This document shows, piece by piece, positions 4,970 to 6,267 of a stretch of 6,267 bases of DNA. The DNA lies in assembly GCA_029881015.1 (NCBI GenBank), contig JAOUNK010000199.1, positions 1 to 6,267 of the forward strand, written 5' to 3'. The stretch comes from Gammaproteobacteria bacterium (GTDB taxonomy: Bacteria; Pseudomonadota; Gammaproteobacteria; Steroidobacterales; Woeseiaceae). The position numbers and the translations under genes are program-made. The notes beneath the pieces are model-generated. The model was not told the DNA's origin and made no database searches. It was given only the letters and a program-made list of their open reading frames with translations. Numbering within the stretch: position 1 is the stretch's first letter; the number at the start of each line of letters is the position of its first letter.

Positions 4970-6267
4970 TTGCTCTACGCCCAACGCAAATCGCTCGTCG
5001 CACTGCTGGCACTCTTTCTTCTGGCGACAGGGTCCAACGCCAGCGACTGGCGTGCGGACGGGGTGGGGCGCGTCGTGGCGATTGCCGATGTACATGGCGC
5101 GTATGACGCGATGGTCGAGACGCTGGGCAACGTCGGCATACTCGATGAGAATCTCGCCTGGGCCGGCGGCGAGTCCTATCTCGTGATCGTCGGCGACCTG
5201 CTGGATCGCGGGCCACATTCACGCGACGCGCTGGATTTGTTGATGCGCCTCGAGGAAGAGGCCGCCGCCGCGGGCGGCAAAGTCCAGGTGCTGATCGGCA
5301 ATCATGAGTCGATGAACCTGATAGGCGACCTGCGCTACGTCAGTAAATCGGAGTACGAGGCATTTGCCGACGACGAGACAAGCGAGCAACGCCAGCGCTG
5401 GTTCCGGCTCTGGGCGCGCCGCGCCGGTGGTGTCTGGTCCGACCACAGGGAACGCTTCGACAGTGAATTCCCACCCGGTTTTTTTGCACTGCGAGAAGCT
5501 TTCGGGCCCAAGGGCAAGTACGGGAAATGGCTGCTCGAAAAAAATGTCATCGCCGTCGTGAATCGCACGGCTTTCGTGCACGGCGGCCTGCCGCCCGAAG
5601 TGGCCGATCTCGGGCTCGAGGGTGTTAACACCGGCCTGAAGCAGGACCTCGTCGATTACGTCAATGCGGTGGAGACCTTGATGGAAGCGGAGGTATTGCT
5701 GCCCACGGATTCCTTTTACGACTACGAAGATCGCGTCAACCGCTACATGCCGCCACTCGATGCCTCACAGGAGGTCCTTTATGCGCTGACGACGGTGAAG
5801 CGGCTTGGTAATGCACCCGTGCTGCATGCGGATGGCCCCCTCTGGTACCGGGGCAACGTGGCATGCAGCGAGATCGTCGAGGAGCACCGGGTCAAGGCAT
5901 CGCTGGCCGCGATCGGCGCGGATCGCGTCGTCGTCGGTCACACGCCGACGCCAACGCGAACGGTCCTGCAGAGATTTGGCGGCCGTGTGATCGAAGTCGA
6001 TACCGGCATGCTCAACGCCTACTACAAGGGCAGCGGCAATGCGCTCGTGATGGAGGGCGACGAGCTGCGGGTATTCAACCAGTCCGGCAGCGATGCCTAC
6101 GAGCCGTTGCCGCACCCGCGCAAGGTCGGATCTCGGCCGGGCGACTTGTCGGCGGACGCCTTGCAGACACTCCTCGAAACCGGCGAGATCGTCGGCAAGA
6201 CCAGGGCGGACAGTACGGGTCGCGTGCGCGTCAAAGTCACCGACGGTACGCATACGGTGTCAGCACG
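4970..6267 (+). CDS. Exported PPP-type metallophosphatase (Shewanella-like), 3' end outside window
   Basis: Open from TTG at 4970 to the window edge (432 residues, no stop). TTG is the only usable start. The frame opens at 4925 with no ATG or GTG before the signal peptide, and a weak GGA sits 9 nt upstream. The signal peptide is MLYAQRKSLVALLALFLLATGSNA, cut near A24, so the enzyme acts outside the cytoplasm. The phosphatase core has all PPP/calcineurin-like metal-site motifs in order: ADVHG (39-43; D40, H42), GDLLDRG (75-81; D76, D79), GNHE (110-113), FVHGGLP (202-208; H204) and VVGHTPT (321-327; H324), then VIEVDTGM (340-347). GNHESMNLIGDLRYV is typical of bacterial Shewanella-like phosphatases, which hydrolyse phosphate monoesters with two bound metal ions. 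Residues ~380-432 lie beyond the core and run off the window. The true substrate is unknown. The phosphatase assignment is secure, the extra C-terminal part is not. Confidence 0.9.
   Translation, partial: MLYAQRKSLVALLALFLLATGSNASDWRADGVGRVVAIADVHGAYDAMVETLGNVGILDENLAWAGGESYLVIVGDLLDRGPHSRDALDLLMRLEEEAAAAGGKVQVLIGNHESMNLIGDLRYVSKSEYEAFADDETSEQRQRWFRLWARRAGGVWSDHRERFDSEFPPGFFALREAFGPKGKYGKWLLEKNVIAVVNRTAFVHGGLPPEVADLGLEGVNTGLKQDLVDYVNAVETLMEAEVLLPTDSFYDYEDRVNRYMPPLDASQEVLYALTTVKRLGNAPVLHADGPLWYRGNVACSEIVEEHRVKASLAAIGADRVVVGHTPTPTRTVLQRFGGRVIEVDTGMLNAYYKGSGNALVMEGDELRVFNQSGSDAYEPLPHPRKVGSRPGDLSADALQTLLETGEIVGKTRADSTGRVRVKVTDGTHTVSA

Noticed and set aside
5479..5544. T7 (5479-5485) and A7 (around 5538-5544) runs in the phosphatase as programmed-frameshift or phase-variation sites
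   Set aside because: Both simply encode Phe-Phe and Glu-Lys-Asn in an intact frame with conserved motifs on both sides. No downstream structure or alternative-frame domain was seen.
4688..5581. Minus-strand open frames under the phosphatase and divergent promoter
   Set aside because: They are antisense to the well-supported phosphatase and run through the promoter region; compositions are shadow-like.
1..6267. CRISPR arrays, tRNA/rRNA genes, insertion sequences, toxin-antitoxin pairs, riboswitches
   Set aside because: No direct-repeat arrays, transposase motifs, terminal inverted repeats or recognisable structured RNAs were found on reading both strands.

Overview
The window is GC-rich, densely packed bacterial chromosome. 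No mobile element, rRNA, tRNA or CRISPR array was seen. Protein families, GC-ending codons, sigma70-like promoter elements and long signal peptides suggest a proteobacterium, most likely an environmental gammaproteobacterium. This is inferred from style alone; no gene here fixes the taxonomy. Seven protein-coding genes are supported, five complete and two cut by or touching the window edges.

Left part (1-2013): the window opens inside an aldehyde-dehydrogenase-like gene (+) that stops at 365 without any catalytic domain. After 42 bp comes a 227-aa single-pass membrane protein of unknown function (408-1091, +). It has a Pro/Ala-rich linker and a two-cysteine C-terminal segment. Its 3' end overlaps by 62 bp the 3' end of a convergent PfkB/adenosine-kinase-like gene (1030-2013, -).

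Middle (2014-3827): a 205-bp divergent intergenic region separates the kinase from a two-gene unit on +. The first gene is a four-helix DUF4956-type membrane protein (2219-2866) with an excellent Shine-Dalgarno. Sixteen bases later follows a 314-aa cytoplasmic alpha/beta-hydrolase-like protein (2883-3827) whose nucleophile elbow reads H-G-T-G-S, with glycine where the serine is expected. The two are probably co-transcribed.

Right part (3805-6267): a secreted protein on the minus strand (3805-4884) with CotH/HipA-like kinase-fold hallmarks converges on the hydrolase gene with a 23-bp overlap. It is transcribed divergently from an exported PPP-type (Shewanella-like) metallophosphatase (4970 to the window edge, TTG start). 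The two genes share an 85-bp promoter region with a good sigma70-like promoter for the phosphatase. The phosphatase core is followed by an extra C-terminal segment that runs off the window.

The most interesting possibilities are two. One is an exported kinase-like protein and phosphatase pair sharing a divergent promoter. The other is the DUF4956 membrane protein paired with a hydrolase-fold protein that lacks its nucleophile. Both functional readings are inferences from motifs and gene order. The window is otherwise ordinary chromosomal housekeeping or accessory DNA.
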